62,416 nucleotides of DNA. It comes from Legionella sp. Lineage in GTDB: Bacteria > Pseudomonadota > Gammaproteobacteria > Legionellales > Legionellaceae. Position numbers and translations under genes: made by a program. The stretch covers positions 1 to 62,416 of the forward strand of contig JACCWN010000086.1 of assembly GCA_013697625.1 (NCBI GenBank), written 5' to 3'. Under the pieces are notes generated by a model, which saw only the letters and a program-made list of their open reading frames with translations, did no database searches and had not been told where the DNA came from. Positions 1 to 8,683 of this stretch are shown here, piece after piece. Position 1 is the first letter of the stretch. Each line of letters opens with the position of its first letter.

Positions 1-282
1 TCGCACCAACCCAGACGTAATTTTTAATTAATGGTCCACTGAAAATTTTAGAGCAACAATTCATTAATTACTCAACTCCTATCGGTTGGCACGGAAGATC
101 CCCTCTCCCCAAAAGGAAAGGCAATAAAACCACCGAACTCAATTGGGGAGAGGGCTAGGGAGAGGGAAAACCCGTTTCCTGTTTTTATACAAAAACCCAG
201 TCAGGCACAAAATATATATAGAAAATGTAATGCAACTTGATTTAATATTCTGCGCATTGAGAATCAATGGGTTTAATCAAGG

Positions 283-504
283 ATGATTTTAAAAGAAGTA
301 GAGACGAGTGGTCAACAGTTAGATCACTTGGGGTTGGTTGCATCAATTATTAAACGATTAAAGCTAATTGAACGGATTGATGCAAAGGTTCCAGTGTCCA
401 AAGAGAAGGGAGCGAAGGTTAGTATTGGACAACGTGTGGCAGTCACAACTGCCCACAATTCATTTCTGATGCTTATAACTGGGAAGGTACTCCTTATGTT
501 CTAG
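283..504 (+). pseudogene. IS1634-type transposase N-terminal fragment
   Basis: About 55 residues match the N-terminal domain (DUF4277) of IS1634-family DDE transposases: a DHLGLVASIIKRL stretch, then a K-E-K-G-A-K-V-S-x-G-Q-R-V segment. Full transposases of this family run to roughly 450-550 residues. Here the match stops near base 450 and the frame runs into unrelated sequence and a stop at 504. The DDE catalytic core is absent, so no transposition activity is expected. It is a leftover from a deleted insertion sequence. The preceding 280 bases hold no gene, but include a short hairpin-like C/G-rich stretch (about 102-165) that may belong to the element end. Confidence 0.75.
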
Positions 505-911
505 CTATTTTTACAGGTGTAAAAAATGGCACCATAGGTTTGGTCAATGATATTTTGCATCCAATTGATAATATTCTATACCCTATAAGCGAACTTGTTT
601 TTGATGCAAGTATTATTGCTACTGCCTACATAATAAATACTTCACCAGCTCACACTATTGAGGAGGAGGAGGAGGAGGAGGAGGATTTTTATGTCTTGCA
701 AACCCTCATAAAAGATTCGGAATTGTATCAAGAAGCAACTTTGCGGATGCGCGGCCGAGTCCAAGCCTTAGAAACTTCATGGACGGGTATTATAGAAGCT
801 TCAAATCTTGAGCGTGTTTACACAAGGGTAATTGACGCTTTAAAAAATCCCCTTCTTGAAAATATTGTACAAACCAATTTCTGGGCTCACCCTCATATGT
901 CCAGGGTTTAG
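450..911 (+). pseudogene. Fragment of unrecognised protein fused after the IS stub
   Basis: A frame different from the transposase stub is open from about base 450 to the stop at 911. It encodes about 150 residues, beginning near AYNWEGTPYVLAIFTG and ending HPHMSRV. There is no convincing start codon of its own: the first candidate is a TTG at 540, although the protein-like sequence begins upstream. I read it as the 3' part of a gene whose 5' end was lost when the IS stub was joined to it. A run of eight Glu codons lies in the middle. I do not recognise the family. The reverse strand over 790-1113 is also open and could instead be the real remnant, so confidence is low. Confidence 0.35.
660..683 (+). 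repeat. (GAG)8 trinucleotide microsatellite
   Basis: Eight consecutive GAG codons encode an Glu run inside the fragment at 450-911. Unit-number changes would keep the frame. Confidence 0.9.
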
Positions 912-952
912 AATAATCATTTATATTATCAAGAAAATTTTTATAAATTTGC

Positions 953-1246
953 TCATTTGTAAAACGAAATTCTTGAATAGAAATTAATTTTCTCTTGGGT
1001 ATTGAGCTGGGTGTATGCTTTGTAAAAATCGCCCCAATTACCCATGCTCTGAAAAAAATCACTCGTTGCTTGATTAGGAAATTGTTTGTCATAAAAAGTT
1101 GCTTTGTGAGCAAAATTATTATATTCCTCTTTTGTTAATACGCCGTCTTGATTGGTATTATACAAATTAAATTCACGTAATTTTTTGGAGGTGAATTGGA
1201 ACTCTATAGTATAGAACGCGTCATCATGCCCAGCAGAAATAAGGGT
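953..1246 (-). pseudogene. 5'-truncated EF-hand protein remnant
   Basis: Read on the minus strand from about 1246 to the stop at 953, the frame encodes a helix, then N-T-N-Q-D-G-V-L-T-K-E-E, which fits the EF-hand calcium loop (ligands at positions 1, 3, 5 and 12, Gly at 6, hydrophobic at 8). The preceding residues LISAGHDDAFYTIEF belong to the same open frame, but no start codon precedes them before an in-frame stop. The upstream end coincides with repeat motifs that look like the end of an insertion element (1246 onwards), so the gene was probably cut by that insertion. A second minus-strand frame over 790-1000 could be its continuation after a frameshift. Function unknown. Confidence 0.5.
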
Positions 1247-1326
1247 GGCCCAAATTAAATGCGACTATAATTTAACTTTGGCCCACAATAATTGCTTGTA
1301 TAAAAATGTTGGCCCGCATTAATTGC
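1246..1326. repeat. Three TGGCCC-type repeats, remnant of an IS end
   Basis: TGGCCCAAATTAAATGC (1246), TGGCCCACAATAATTGC (1279) and TGGCCCGCATTAATTGC (1310) recur at spacings of 33 and 31 bases. Short repeats of this sort with fixed spacing are typical of multiple transposase-binding sites at the ends of IS21-like elements. The family assignment is inference. No transposase remains next to them. Confidence 0.5.
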
Positions 1327-1340
1327 AAATAAGCCTACAT

Positions 1341-1397
1341 TATTTGCCACTGTAAATGTACATACCACAAGAAAATACGACCGTTTTTCTTGTGGTT
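1341..1397 (+). repeat. Left 57-bp inverted repeat of the vapBC cassette
   Basis: This sequence matches the reverse complement of 2261-2317 at about 51 of 57 positions. It begins TATTTGCCACTGTAAAT and ends in a stem-loop with arms CCACAAGAAAA and TTTTTCTTGTGG. The pair encloses vapC, vapB and the GATA microsatellite. The hairpin could also act as a terminator for vapC. Confidence 0.85.
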
Positions 1398-1454
1398 AAT
1401 ATTTTCTTCCAAACACCCTGAATTAAAACAAAATAACCCATAGAGATAATCAAA

Positions 1455-1526
<72 letters not shown>

Positions 1527-1540
1527 TGTAAGGTGTTTCT

Positions 1541-1954
1541 TTATTGAGTCCAGTCTTCTGTTTTTAAATCTTCAACTTGAGTAAAAGCACGATCATTCGT
1601 AATGAGCACTAATCCCAATGTTAGAGCATGAGCGGCGATCAGCATATCCAAATTACCCAATATCTTACCCTTTTTTCGCATATCAGCACGAAGCTTTCCA
1701 TAACAAGCCGCAACAGCACTATCCCAAGGTAATACATCAACACGAATCAAAAATTCATGAACAACTATGCTTAGTTGTTTCGCATCAGGTTTTTTTGCTA
1801 ACCCAAATAATAATTCTCCTTCGGTTATTGCTGAAATTCCAAGTTCTGACATCGGAACAGAAACAACTTTATTACGGATGTTATTTATTCCCTTGATAAA
1901 ATGACTAACGATATTAGTATCTAGCATATAACGATTGATTAACCCGTTAGTCAT
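1541..1954 (-). CDS. vapC: VapC-type PIN-domain RNase toxin
   Basis: A PIN-domain ribonuclease of about 137 residues, normally held inactive by the VapB antitoxin encoded just upstream. The conserved acidic residues are visible: LDTNIVS near the N-terminus, EGELLFG in the middle, and [11 protein letters not shown] followed by TNDRAF near the C-terminus. Together these form the metal site that cleaves RNA, often initiator tRNA in this family. I chose the ATG at 1954 ([14 protein letters not shown]) because it overlaps the vapB stop by 8 bases in an ATGACTAA arrangement, the usual coupling in such modules. The length and all key residues look intact, so it is probably active. Confidence 0.93.
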   Translation of the reverse strand: MTNGLINRYMLDTNIVSHFIKGINNIRNKVVSVPMSELGISAITEGELLFGLAKKPDAKQLSIVVHEFLIRVDVLPWDSAVAACYGKLRADMRKKGKILGNLDMLIAAHALTLGLVLITNDRAFTQVEDLKTEDWTQ

Positions 1955-2195
1955 TAAATTTGTCTCTCTCTTGCGGTAAAGAATCTTCACGATCAACCAT
2001 AAAATCTTTAGGAATCTTAACAGTTTTTAAAAGATCAAAAAAATCATCCCAAGTTCCTGGTTTGCGTGACAAAATTACATCCCCTGTTTTTGGATCTCTT
2101 CTTATAAAGACTTCATTACAATTAAAACGGTAGGCTGCTGGCAAACGCACAGCTTGGCTACGACCATTTATGAAGATTTTAGCAGATTGGCTCAT
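1947..2195 (-). CDS. vapB: VapB-type antitoxin, AbrB fold
   Basis: An 82-residue antitoxin with the swapped-hairpin AbrB DNA-binding fold at its N-terminus ([20 protein letters not shown], followed by V-F-I-R-R-D). The C-terminal tail ([14 protein letters not shown]) is the kind of extended segment that wraps the PIN toxin. It should neutralise VapC and, as a complex, repress its own promoter. The gene is followed directly by vapC with an 8-base overlap. A perfect palindrome lies 29 bases upstream of the start. Confidence 0.92.
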   Translation of the reverse strand: MSQSAKIFINGRSQAVRLPAAYRFNCNEVFIRRDPKTGDVILSRKPGTWDDFFDLLKTVKIPKDFMVDREDSLPQERDKFND

Positions 2196-2223
2196 GATAA
2201 ATCCCCTACATTGATATATATTT

Positions 2224-2235
2224 AAGTATATACTT
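2224..2235. promoter_or_regulatory. Candidate vapBC operator palindrome
   Basis: AAGTATATACTT is a perfect 12-bp palindrome located 29 bases upstream of the vapB start, within AT-rich promoter-like sequence. VapB-type AbrB dimers bind such inverted repeats. The assignment is by position and symmetry only. Confidence 0.5.
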
Positions 2236-2260
2236 CAATAGGGTATATATCAAGAAGTAA

Positions 2261-2317
2261 TACCACAAGAAAAACGGTCGTATCTTCTTTTGGCTTGTAA
2301 ATTTACAGTGGCAAATA
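2261..2317 (-). repeat. Right 57-bp inverted repeat of the vapBC cassette
   Basis: Inverted partner of 1341-1397, with the same hairpin-forming ACCACAAGAAAAACGGTCGT end facing the vapB promoter. The bases from here to about 2700 contain no gene I can support; a weak open frame ends at 2324 directly outside the repeat. Confidence 0.85.
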
Positions 2318-2700
2318 GGTCCATTATAAAATTTCCTCAGTAAATAATTTGATGGCTTCAACTGATGCGGGATTTCCTATATTTATAAAGTTTTTATTTA
2401 TCATATAAAAGAACATACTGTTTAAGTCTGAGCTATCTGGGGGGGAGACAGATAAGCAGTCATTACCTGCGCCGGATAACATAATTTCGCATGCAAGAAC
2501 TTTGCGTAAGGCATGCCAGCACGTTAAACAAATAGTCGAAAGTGGGGGCTCGAACCCAAGGATCAAAAGTTACTTGCATCAAAGGTGCACGTGGTGGGTA
2601 AGAAGGTCTGAAAGTTGGCAATACCATGAATTACTCATAGCATTTTTAAAGGTGTGCTCGGCGCCCGCGGCACCTGCCGCCGCACTGTTATCACAAGCAC

Positions 2701-3063
2701 TTAGGAACTTGGATAATGCAAAGACTTTGATTCTGCCTCCGGCTGCTGATTTAATGGCTTTTTCAATCTCTTCATAAAGAGGTCGAGGTCGTCCTCCGTT
2801 CTTACCTTACACGCCCTGAGCGCATCCAAATCGGCAACGACCCCCAGCCCGTACGCATCCCTCACTCCCGCGCCCGGCGCCGCCGCCCCGTCCCCACCCA
2901 CTGCCAGCGCCCCAGTAATTCCAAAATCCCTTCCCAGAAACGAACCGCCCAGCTGCCCATCCCACACACCCTGCTCCTTACCCGTACGATAATTATAAAT
3001 TAGACCCCCAGACACCCCAGAAACAACAATCCCTGTTATCAGTGTAATGGTTTTCTTTTTCAT
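2701..3063 (-). pseudogene. Internally deleted paralogue of the 11.5 kb effector-like gene
   Basis: The first residues, MKKKTITLITGIVVSGVSGG, match the N-terminus of the gene at 11481-12713. After them the frame jumps directly to the C-terminal region of that paralogue: QGVWD, LGRDFG, LRACKVRT and ESKSLHYPSS have clear counterparts there. About 300 central residues, including the F-box-like and ankyrin-like part, are missing, leaving a 120-residue product. The start is taken at 3063 because it aligns with the paralogue start. The 3' half is much richer in G and C (Ala/Gly codons) than its surroundings. It may be a dead copy or a short secreted decoy; I favour a deletion derivative. Confidence 0.65.
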
Positions 3064-3269
3064 TAAGCCGACCCAATAGATTATGTATTTATATTGTACA
3101 GTAAGTGACTTGCGATTCATAGTGGGTGTTATTGCATACGAATATGTTGTTAATAAATAATGTGATATCGTAATTAGTTGCTCATGTCAGCAGCCATCTC
3201 ATGAACCTCGTTTGATTTGAGCGCACGCTGAGATAGATAGATAAATTTCCCATTGAAAGCAGGCTCTTT

Positions 3270-3503
3270 TTATGGTTTGCTAATTTCCATAATTTCTGGT
3301 TCAGGCAGGTTTTGTTCTCTGGCTTCTTCAAAGATATGGCTCACGCCGCTTCCCCATTGTTCAATTAGATTAAGCTTGCGGAATACTCGGGCAATAAAAT
3401 AGCCTGACCTAAAAACCACAATGAGAAAGTTACGGATCATTTCTGAGTAACTGAAATTTGTAAAATGCTCTTTATATACGTACAATATCGATATTAAAAA
3501 CAT
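3270..3503 (-). pseudogene. C-terminal remnant of an AlbA_2/RecG-like ATPase regulator
   Basis: The last 45 residues (FIARVFRKLNLIEQWGSG, then IFEEAREQNLPEPEI) match the C-terminal GHKL-like segment of proteins usually annotated as putative transcriptional regulators with an AlbA_2 DNA-binding domain, which are 350-500 residues long. The upstream part of the frame (YKEHFTNFSYSEMIRN) does not fit, and no N-terminal domain is present. I read it as a decayed gene. Confidence 0.6.
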
Positions 3504-3515
3504 TTAGATCGTAAT

Positions 3516-4766
3516 ATGACAAATATTAAAATAGATAAAGCCCAGGTAGATTATGTAATAAAACCTCCTAGAACTCGACTTGACCTATCATACGGCAAGC
3601 TAAATGACTCGAGCCATAAATTCATCAACGATTTCTTACTATCAAACCCTACTTGTACTACACTTGTTCTAAGAGGATGTATTCTACGCTCAATAAGTTT
3701 TCTTGATCCAGAAGTTAGTTCAAAAATTAAAGTGCTTGATCTTGCAAGTAATCAGCTAAATGGTGCTGCTATTGTAGATCTCATCGAACAATGTAGTGCC
3801 CTTGAAACACTAAATCTATCAAGCAACCCTATCACCGATGTCGATGTCAAATCGCTATGTAAGGCTCGTGCGCTTCAAACACTTACATTACATAATACTA
3901 ATATTTCTGATGAAGGAGCAAAATTGTTAGCAAACATACCAACGCTTACTTCTGTAGATGTTTGTGATAATCAACACATTACCATAAAAGGCTTGCAATA
4001 TTTTGCAAGAAATTTTGGCCTTAGGGATAATTTTGCATTCTCTAACTTTAATAACCGTTTTCACCTTGGAAGTATTCATAATTATCCTTATACTATTGAG
4101 CCTTTAATTACTATAAATCCTAATATTTACAGTACAAAAAAAGAATTTCATATATTCATTTTTAATCAACGTTTCTATTTAATAGAATATTTAGAGTCAA
4201 TTTGTGAATCTAATCGCCGATTATTAATTAGCCACCTACAATTTATACGTGAATCTATCAATTCCTGGATAGGAATAGCCCCCTTATGCGACCTAATTTT
4301 TGACTATATTGGCACCTCGAATGTTTTTTCAACACAGGATTATTTGCCTTTAAAAGAAGCGCGTGATGAAGAATTCTCTTTTTTACAAAAGCTTGACGAG
4401 GCAGCTGTTGCAAAGCAACATACATTATTAGTCCAACAGGTTTTATTTCTTTATATGGTCATCTCAAAGGGAAATATGACCTGGTGGCGTAATCAGTTCT
4501 TTTTTCGTAACATTCAAAGCGTGGGTAAGTTAGAACAGTCAAATAATGTAGAAATGCAACATGCCTTATCTATTACCCAAGAAATCCAGGGTAGGGAATT
4601 TAAAGATTTATCTTCAAAAAAAACCTATGTTAAAAAAAGAATTTATAACTTTTTGGATTCTCAGCAGACTTGGTTAAAAAGGGGCATCATTCCTATTGAA
4701 CAGCAAAATATAGTAGAAAGGGAGCTTAATGTAATGCCCCAGGAGGCTCTTGGGCCTACCATATAG
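3516..4766 (+). CDS. Leucine-rich repeat protein, candidate secreted effector
   Basis: A 416-residue protein. Residues about 18-165 form five or six LRR units of the ribonuclease-inhibitor type: TRLDLSYGKLND, TTLVLRGC, KVLDLASNQLNG, ETLNLSSNPITD, QTLTLHNTNISDEG and SVDVCDN. The remaining 250 residues are mostly helical, without recognisable catalytic motifs. There is no signal peptide or membrane segment. Intracellular LRR proteins of this shape are common among Dot/Icm effectors, but that role is inferred. The ATG at 3516 has only a weak ribosome site. The stop codon lies inside the 4763-4937 repeat. Confidence 0.75.
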   Translation: MTNIKIDKAQVDYVIKPPRTRLDLSYGKLNDSSHKFINDFLLSNPTCTTLVLRGCILRSISFLDPEVSSKIKVLDLASNQLNGAAIVDLIEQCSALETLNLSSNPITDVDVKSLCKARALQTLTLHNTNISDEGAKLLANIPTLTSVDVCDNQHITIKGLQYFARNFGLRDNFAFSNFNNRFHLGSIHNYPYTIEPLITINPNIYSTKKEFHIFIFNQRFYLIEYLESICESNRRLLISHLQFIRESINSWIGIAPLCDLIFDYIGTSNVFSTQDYLPLKEARDEEFSFLQKLDEAAVAKQHTLLVQQVLFLYMVISKGNMTWWRNQFFFRNIQSVGKLEQSNNVEMQHALSITQEIQGREFKDLSSKKTYVKKRIYNFLDSQQTWLKRGIIPIEQQNIVERELNVMPQEALGPTI

Positions 4767-4937
4767 TTCGTTTAGCAAAACATAACTATTATTTTCTGCA
4801 TTTATAAACAATACTCTCATCTGGTGCAGCTTCAGTGTTAAAAGCCTTGACAGTGCGAACTTTAAATCCACAAATTTTAAGGAGCTCTGTCAATTCATAA
4901 GGCTCGTAAATTCTTACTTTCAATTCTTCAATCTCTG
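4763..4937 (-). repeat. Inverted copy of the 11.1 kb methyltransferase-fragment repeat
   Basis: These 175 bases match the reverse complement of 11139-11323 almost base for base, apart from a handful of substitutions and a short deletion of one GATGAGAGC-like unit. Outside the limits the two copies diverge at once. Both contain the same protein-coding remnant. They bracket the 5.2-10.9 kb gene cluster. Confidence 0.9.
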
Positions 4938-5028
4938 TATGAATAATGCTGTTATTATGAACAAGTTCATAAGACATATACTGACTTGAACTTATTGCTT
5001 TTATGTACTGAAATGATTCACTAAACAA
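4789..5028 (-). pseudogene. C-terminal fragment of a class I SAM methyltransferase
   Basis: The segment VRIYEPYELTELLKICGFKV is typical of the last beta-alpha unit of class I SAM-dependent methyltransferases (arginine, tyrosine, then an E-L-x-x-L-L-x-x-x-G-F motif). The SAM-binding motifs that should precede it are absent and the upstream residues do not fit. It is a fragment of about 50 meaningful residues. The region 5029-5193 upstream holds nothing recognisable. Confidence 0.55.
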
Positions 5029-5193
5029 ATTATTTACTTTTGGTCTAGGCGACCAAGCCCAGTAAGGGTTTTAACACTTATTCTTCTTTTTAAAAATATT
5101 TAATGGATACTTTAGTGGGTACTTTTGAAAAATTGCACTTACAAGGTTCTTTATTGTATAGGTGCCAACATTTTTATTTTGAAAGGCAAAGGT

Positions 5194-6063
5194 TCATTTT
5201 TTTGTCACAAGAATGACTCCCAATGCTGTGATAAGCATACCTAACAATTCTAAAGAGCCAATTGTTTGATTGTATATTGCGAATGAAAGTATTGTTGTAG
5301 ACACTGGTACTAAATAAAAAATACTGGCCACTTGGTTTACCTCTCGATGTCTTATCAATAAATATAATATACTAACTGCCCCAATAGAGACCACAACACT
5401 CATCCAAAGCAAGGCAAACAGAAAGGAGCTGGTCCAGTTGATGTGCATTGATTCAAACAATAAAGCTAGTATTAAAATAGCACTAAAAGCTGCGATAGAC
5501 TGGATGACACCACCGGTAAAAATATCCATGCTTGCGCAAAAGCGCTTTTGGTATAAATTTCCCGCTGTTAACCCAAAAAGCCCAATAAAAGCCATCATGA
5601 TTCCTACAATATGGGCATGACTAAAGGTTAAATTATGACTCACTACAAAAGCAACACCAATAAGTCCCAACAATAATCCCACCCATTGCCGGAGTCCGAC
5701 CACTTCATTTAAAACAAAGCCTGCCCCCAGTGCGACTAAAATAGGTTGCAATGCAATAATCAGGGCAGAAATTGCAGGTGAAATCCCTAAATTAATTGCG
5801 ACAAATACCCCAGCTGAAAAAGTTGCTTGCATGAGTAAACCTGCAACCATTATGTGTCCAACTACTTTGATTTGTCTTGGCCATGGAGAGCCTAAAATAA
5901 TAGCGATAAAAATAAGCAACATCGTAGTCAAAGCGAAACGCCAAACTAAGAAAGTCAAAGGCTCCGCATAAGGTAAACCAAGTTTTGCGCCTACAAATCC
6001 TGAACCATAAAGTGTAACGAATAACAGTGGAAGTATGATGTGTTTCGAAAATATTTGAGTCAT
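5194..6063 (-). CDS. EamA-family DMT transporter
   Basis: A 289-residue inner-membrane protein with about ten hydrophobic helices in two EamA repeats. Typical marks are YGSGFVGAKLGL in helix 1, NLGISPAISALIIALQPILVALGA at the repeat boundary, and a second half with similar helices. DMT transporters export amino acids, nucleosides or drugs; the substrate cannot be read from sequence. The gene starts 6 bases after the stop of the clavaminate-synthase-like oxygenase, so the two are surely co-transcribed. An attractive inference is that it exports the hydroxylated product of that enzyme. Confidence 0.9.
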   Translation of the reverse strand: MTQIFSKHIILPLLFVTLYGSGFVGAKLGLPYAEPLTFLVWRFALTTMLLIFIAIILGSPWPRQIKVVGHIMVAGLLMQATFSAGVFVAINLGISPAISALIIALQPILVALGAGFVLNEVVGLRQWVGLLLGLIGVAFVVSHNLTFSHAHIVGIMMAFIGLFGLTAGNLYQKRFCASMDIFTGGVIQSIAAFSAILILALLFESMHINWTSSFLFALLWMSVVVSIGAVSILYLLIRHREVNQVASIFYLVPVSTTILSFAIYNQTIGSLELLGMLITALGVILVTKK

Positions 6064-6069
6064 AAGTTT

Positions 6070-7068
6070 TTATCCATTCACCAAGTAATCTGTGCCAGCC
6101 ACAAAATGTTTCAGGTGTGGTGCGCAACATTGCACATTAACGGTTTTTAAACTCCAACGTCGATTAGATTCGGCGATATTAGTGATTTGATGCATGTCCC
6201 TACCATGCAAGGATAAATTATTTGAGATAGCGACAAAATCACCGGATCGCATACGGCGAGTTTTTTTATAAGCATGCGCCACAGTGAGTAACTCATCAAC
6301 AGCTGATTGCGCTTTTGGAGTAAGTCCAACAGTTCTGTTTTCAAAAAGCCTCATATGATGGCGGCCTACAAGAATGGTATGATTAGGAGCCCTGCCAAGA
6401 TCTATAGTGGACGTACTAACAGTAATGTCATCGTATGGCGTATAAAATTCACATAAACGAAGTGTATCCATGGCCTCTTTTGATAAATGAGTTAAAATGT
6501 CCTTATTTGATACAAAAGTATTATAAATTTCATTTTTGTCATAGCTTCGCAAAGATAAAATATTCACAAAGTCTGGTCTTACAAAGTGATTGGGGAAATC
6601 CTTGTGAAAATAGATAGTGCCACCGGATTTTTGAGACTGTGTGTAACGAAGTGATTCTTTGGTAAGAATATCTTGGAATACATCCCCATCATTCACATTG
6701 ATGTAAGAAATGGGGTGTTGTGCAGCCAACTCAGCATACAGTTGCAAGAAACTCTCAGCTACAAAGGTTTTTTTCTTTTCATATTTAACTTGCACGGGGT
6801 TATCATTCCCTAGTTCCGGCAGTTCTGGATCCATCGGGCAATTTTCTATAAAAACAAAGGGGAAGTCATAACTTGAGACGCTATGTTGATATTCCATGAA
6901 GTCTAAAAACCGTTCAAATTGCGGCAATGATGCAATTACCTGCCGAACTTGATATTTAAATGTCGGATAAAATTTATATGGATTAACATTTAAAGTTAGC
7001 AAATGTTCGGTAATGGCATCTTTTTCACTATCAGTGAATGTAAAATTAACTTCTAATTCATTTAACAT
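6070..7068 (-). CDS. Clavaminate synthase-like (TauD-fold) 2OG-Fe(II) dioxygenase
   Basis: A 332-residue cytoplasmic protein of the TauD/AsnO/VioC-like fold. The iron-binding facial triad is recognisable: HKD (His155, Asp157) in TIYFHKDFPN and the distal His288 in NNLSLHGRD. The arginine that pairs with 2-oxoglutarate is in SNRRW (Arg303/304). Relatives hydroxylate free amino acids such as Asn or Arg, often in natural-product pathways. The substrate is unknown here. It lies between a lipase-like gene and a DMT transporter on the same strand, with gaps of 23 and 6 bases. The ATG at 7068 is preceded by AGGAA. Confidence 0.85.
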   Translation of the reverse strand: MLNELEVNFTFTDSEKDAITEHLLTLNVNPYKFYPTFKYQVRQVIASLPQFERFLDFMEYQHSVSSYDFPFVFIENCPMDPELPELGNDNPVQVKYEKKKTFVAESFLQLYAELAAQHPISYINVNDGDVFQDILTKESLRYTQSQKSGGTIYFHKDFPNHFVRPDFVNILSLRSYDKNEIYNTFVSNKDILTHLSKEAMDTLRLCEFYTPYDDITVSTSTIDLGRAPNHTILVGRHHMRLFENRTVGLTPKAQSAVDELLTVAHAYKKTRRMRSGDFVAISNNLSLHGRDMHQITNIAESNRRWSLKTVNVQCCAPHLKHFVAGTDYLVNG

Positions 7069-7091
7069 AGTTTATTCCTGGCTAGATACAT

Positions 7092-8563
7092 TTATAGTTT
7101 TGATTGCCTGGGACTGATTGAAAAATCTGTCGATGGCAGCACATCCTCCATTTGTTCGAGCAATTTTGTTACAATTTTTTGATAGTTACTGATCATGTGA
7201 TGCTCAATATTGTCCAGTGTTGTCCTTTTACTTGCAGCATAAACCCCTAGAAAACTGTGTTTAAAATTTTCATTAAGAATATACACCGTATTTTTTTCAG
7301 GAGGTATAAACCTTGGCCCGTAAATAGCCAGTGCAGGATCATCATGAGAAATAATGTTAAATAATGAGTATCTTGCATGAGCACTGTTATTAAATTGTGC
7401 CGATAATTCTAGCCCTTGTGCTCTTGTCAAAAAAGAAGGAGTGGCAAAAAGAAATGCATGAATACTTGCCGGAGATAAATTCCGCAGGTGAAATGCCGAT
7501 AAGGTTGCTAACATACCTCCCGAACTATGACCTGTTAGCTCAAAATGTACAGTAGACATCTCGTTTGAGGGAATACGACAATTGAGTTCTTTTTCAATGC
7601 TAGCATTAATGATTTTACTGTATTCTACAATACCGGTATGTCGTGTGGAGGAATGAAAAAAATTAGTTTTACCCCAAATCTCTGATTGGTTGTGCCTATC
7701 GTTAGTCCACCAAGTTTCTTCTGCCAATCGTGGAAAACTCTCAGTACCCATAAACCCAATCATAACTTTTCTTGCTTCTTTGATTTGAGGTTGAATTGCA
7801 AGATAAGCCCTTGGCGTTTTGATGACATCAGGCATCGATGGTTTTTCATGTCCATAAATTCTAATGATTTCCCAGCCCTTATCTTGAAGTTCTTGCAGAT
7901 AAGTTTTTTTTTATTTTTTAAAGTAAGGCAGATTGGTTGTTTTGGGTTGTGATTTATTTTGATTAAATTATAGGTTTCTGCTGAAATTCTAATAGCGTTT
8001 TTTATACGATAATCACTACAAGTCACTCGCAAGTAATTTAAAAAACTATTAACTTTTTCCTGATAATATTCTTTATCACAATATTTCAGTGGTCTAAGAG
8101 GAAATTCAATAAAAGACTTCTGGAATCCTAGGGGCGGCTGCCTTGGCAAAGGGATCCTAGTTAGCTCTTGAAGTGTTTTGGAAGGTGTCAGTTCAACTAA
8201 TTGATTGAATAAAGAACGTGTATATCGCAATCTTTCTAACCCGTGAGGAACATGGCCTCCATTAGAAGTTATTAAATCCCCTAAATCTTGCTTAGATAAC
8301 TTACGGATGTTGCTGTCAATATGAAGAGATTGAATGGTTTGCAATACGTATTCAAACCGCTCCAGGTTATCGATTGCTACAGTTGTTGGCTTTCCATTCA
8401 ACTCGATATAAAATAATTGTTTTTTTTCACTAGTTATTAAAATATATTGGCCTATGGTGTCTGGTAGAATTTTTTTTGGAAATTCTACCATAAGAAAAAG
8501 TGTGCTTTCTTGTCGGTCAGAATAAATCAATGCTAATTCATGCTTAATCTTAGTTTTTCTCAT
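7092..8563 (-). pseudogene. Class-3-lipase-like gene split by a frameshift at an A9 tract
   Basis: Two overlapping frames make one protein of about 490 residues. The first frame starts at 8563 (AAGGA upstream) and gives 270 residues of an unrecognised N-terminal domain. The second, joined by a -1 shift at the run of nine A (bases 7904-7912, T on the plus strand), continues KTYLQELQDKGWEIIRIYG into an alpha/beta-hydrolase. The lipase part has GHSSGG (nucleophile Ser), HDDP (likely Asp) and EHHM (likely His), as in Lipase_3. Without the shift the product lacks the hydrolase. It may be a true mutation, a sequencing error in a homopolymer, or expressed through slippage. Co-directional with the oxygenases on either side. 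Confidence 0.75.
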
Positions 8564-8683
8564 ATGTACATCCTTGAACACACGTATGTGTGAGTATTGT
8601 TTAACTGCTGATATACAACAAAGTCATTACCATCCCATCTATTTTTGACTTATCATAGTTCATATTTTGCCCCTATATTTATT

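Noticed and set aside
790..1113. Minus-strand frame with KPWTYEGEPRNWFVQYFQ-like sequence
   Set aside because: It overlaps the plus-strand fragment and the EF-hand frame. It could be a frameshifted tail of the EF-hand gene but I cannot decide between the frames.
2324..2566. Minus-strand frame ending directly outside the right vapBC repeat (ends VEAIKLFTEEIL)
   Set aside because: The last 30 residues look protein-like, but the first half is low in plausibility and contains no recognisable family, start or ribosome site. It may be a remnant; not enough to call a gene.
2535..2570. GGGGGCTCGAACCC, which looks like a tRNA T-arm on the minus strand
   Set aside because: No matching acceptor, D or anticodon arm is found around it and the T-stem has a mismatch. 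At most a tRNA 3'-end relic from an old integration site.
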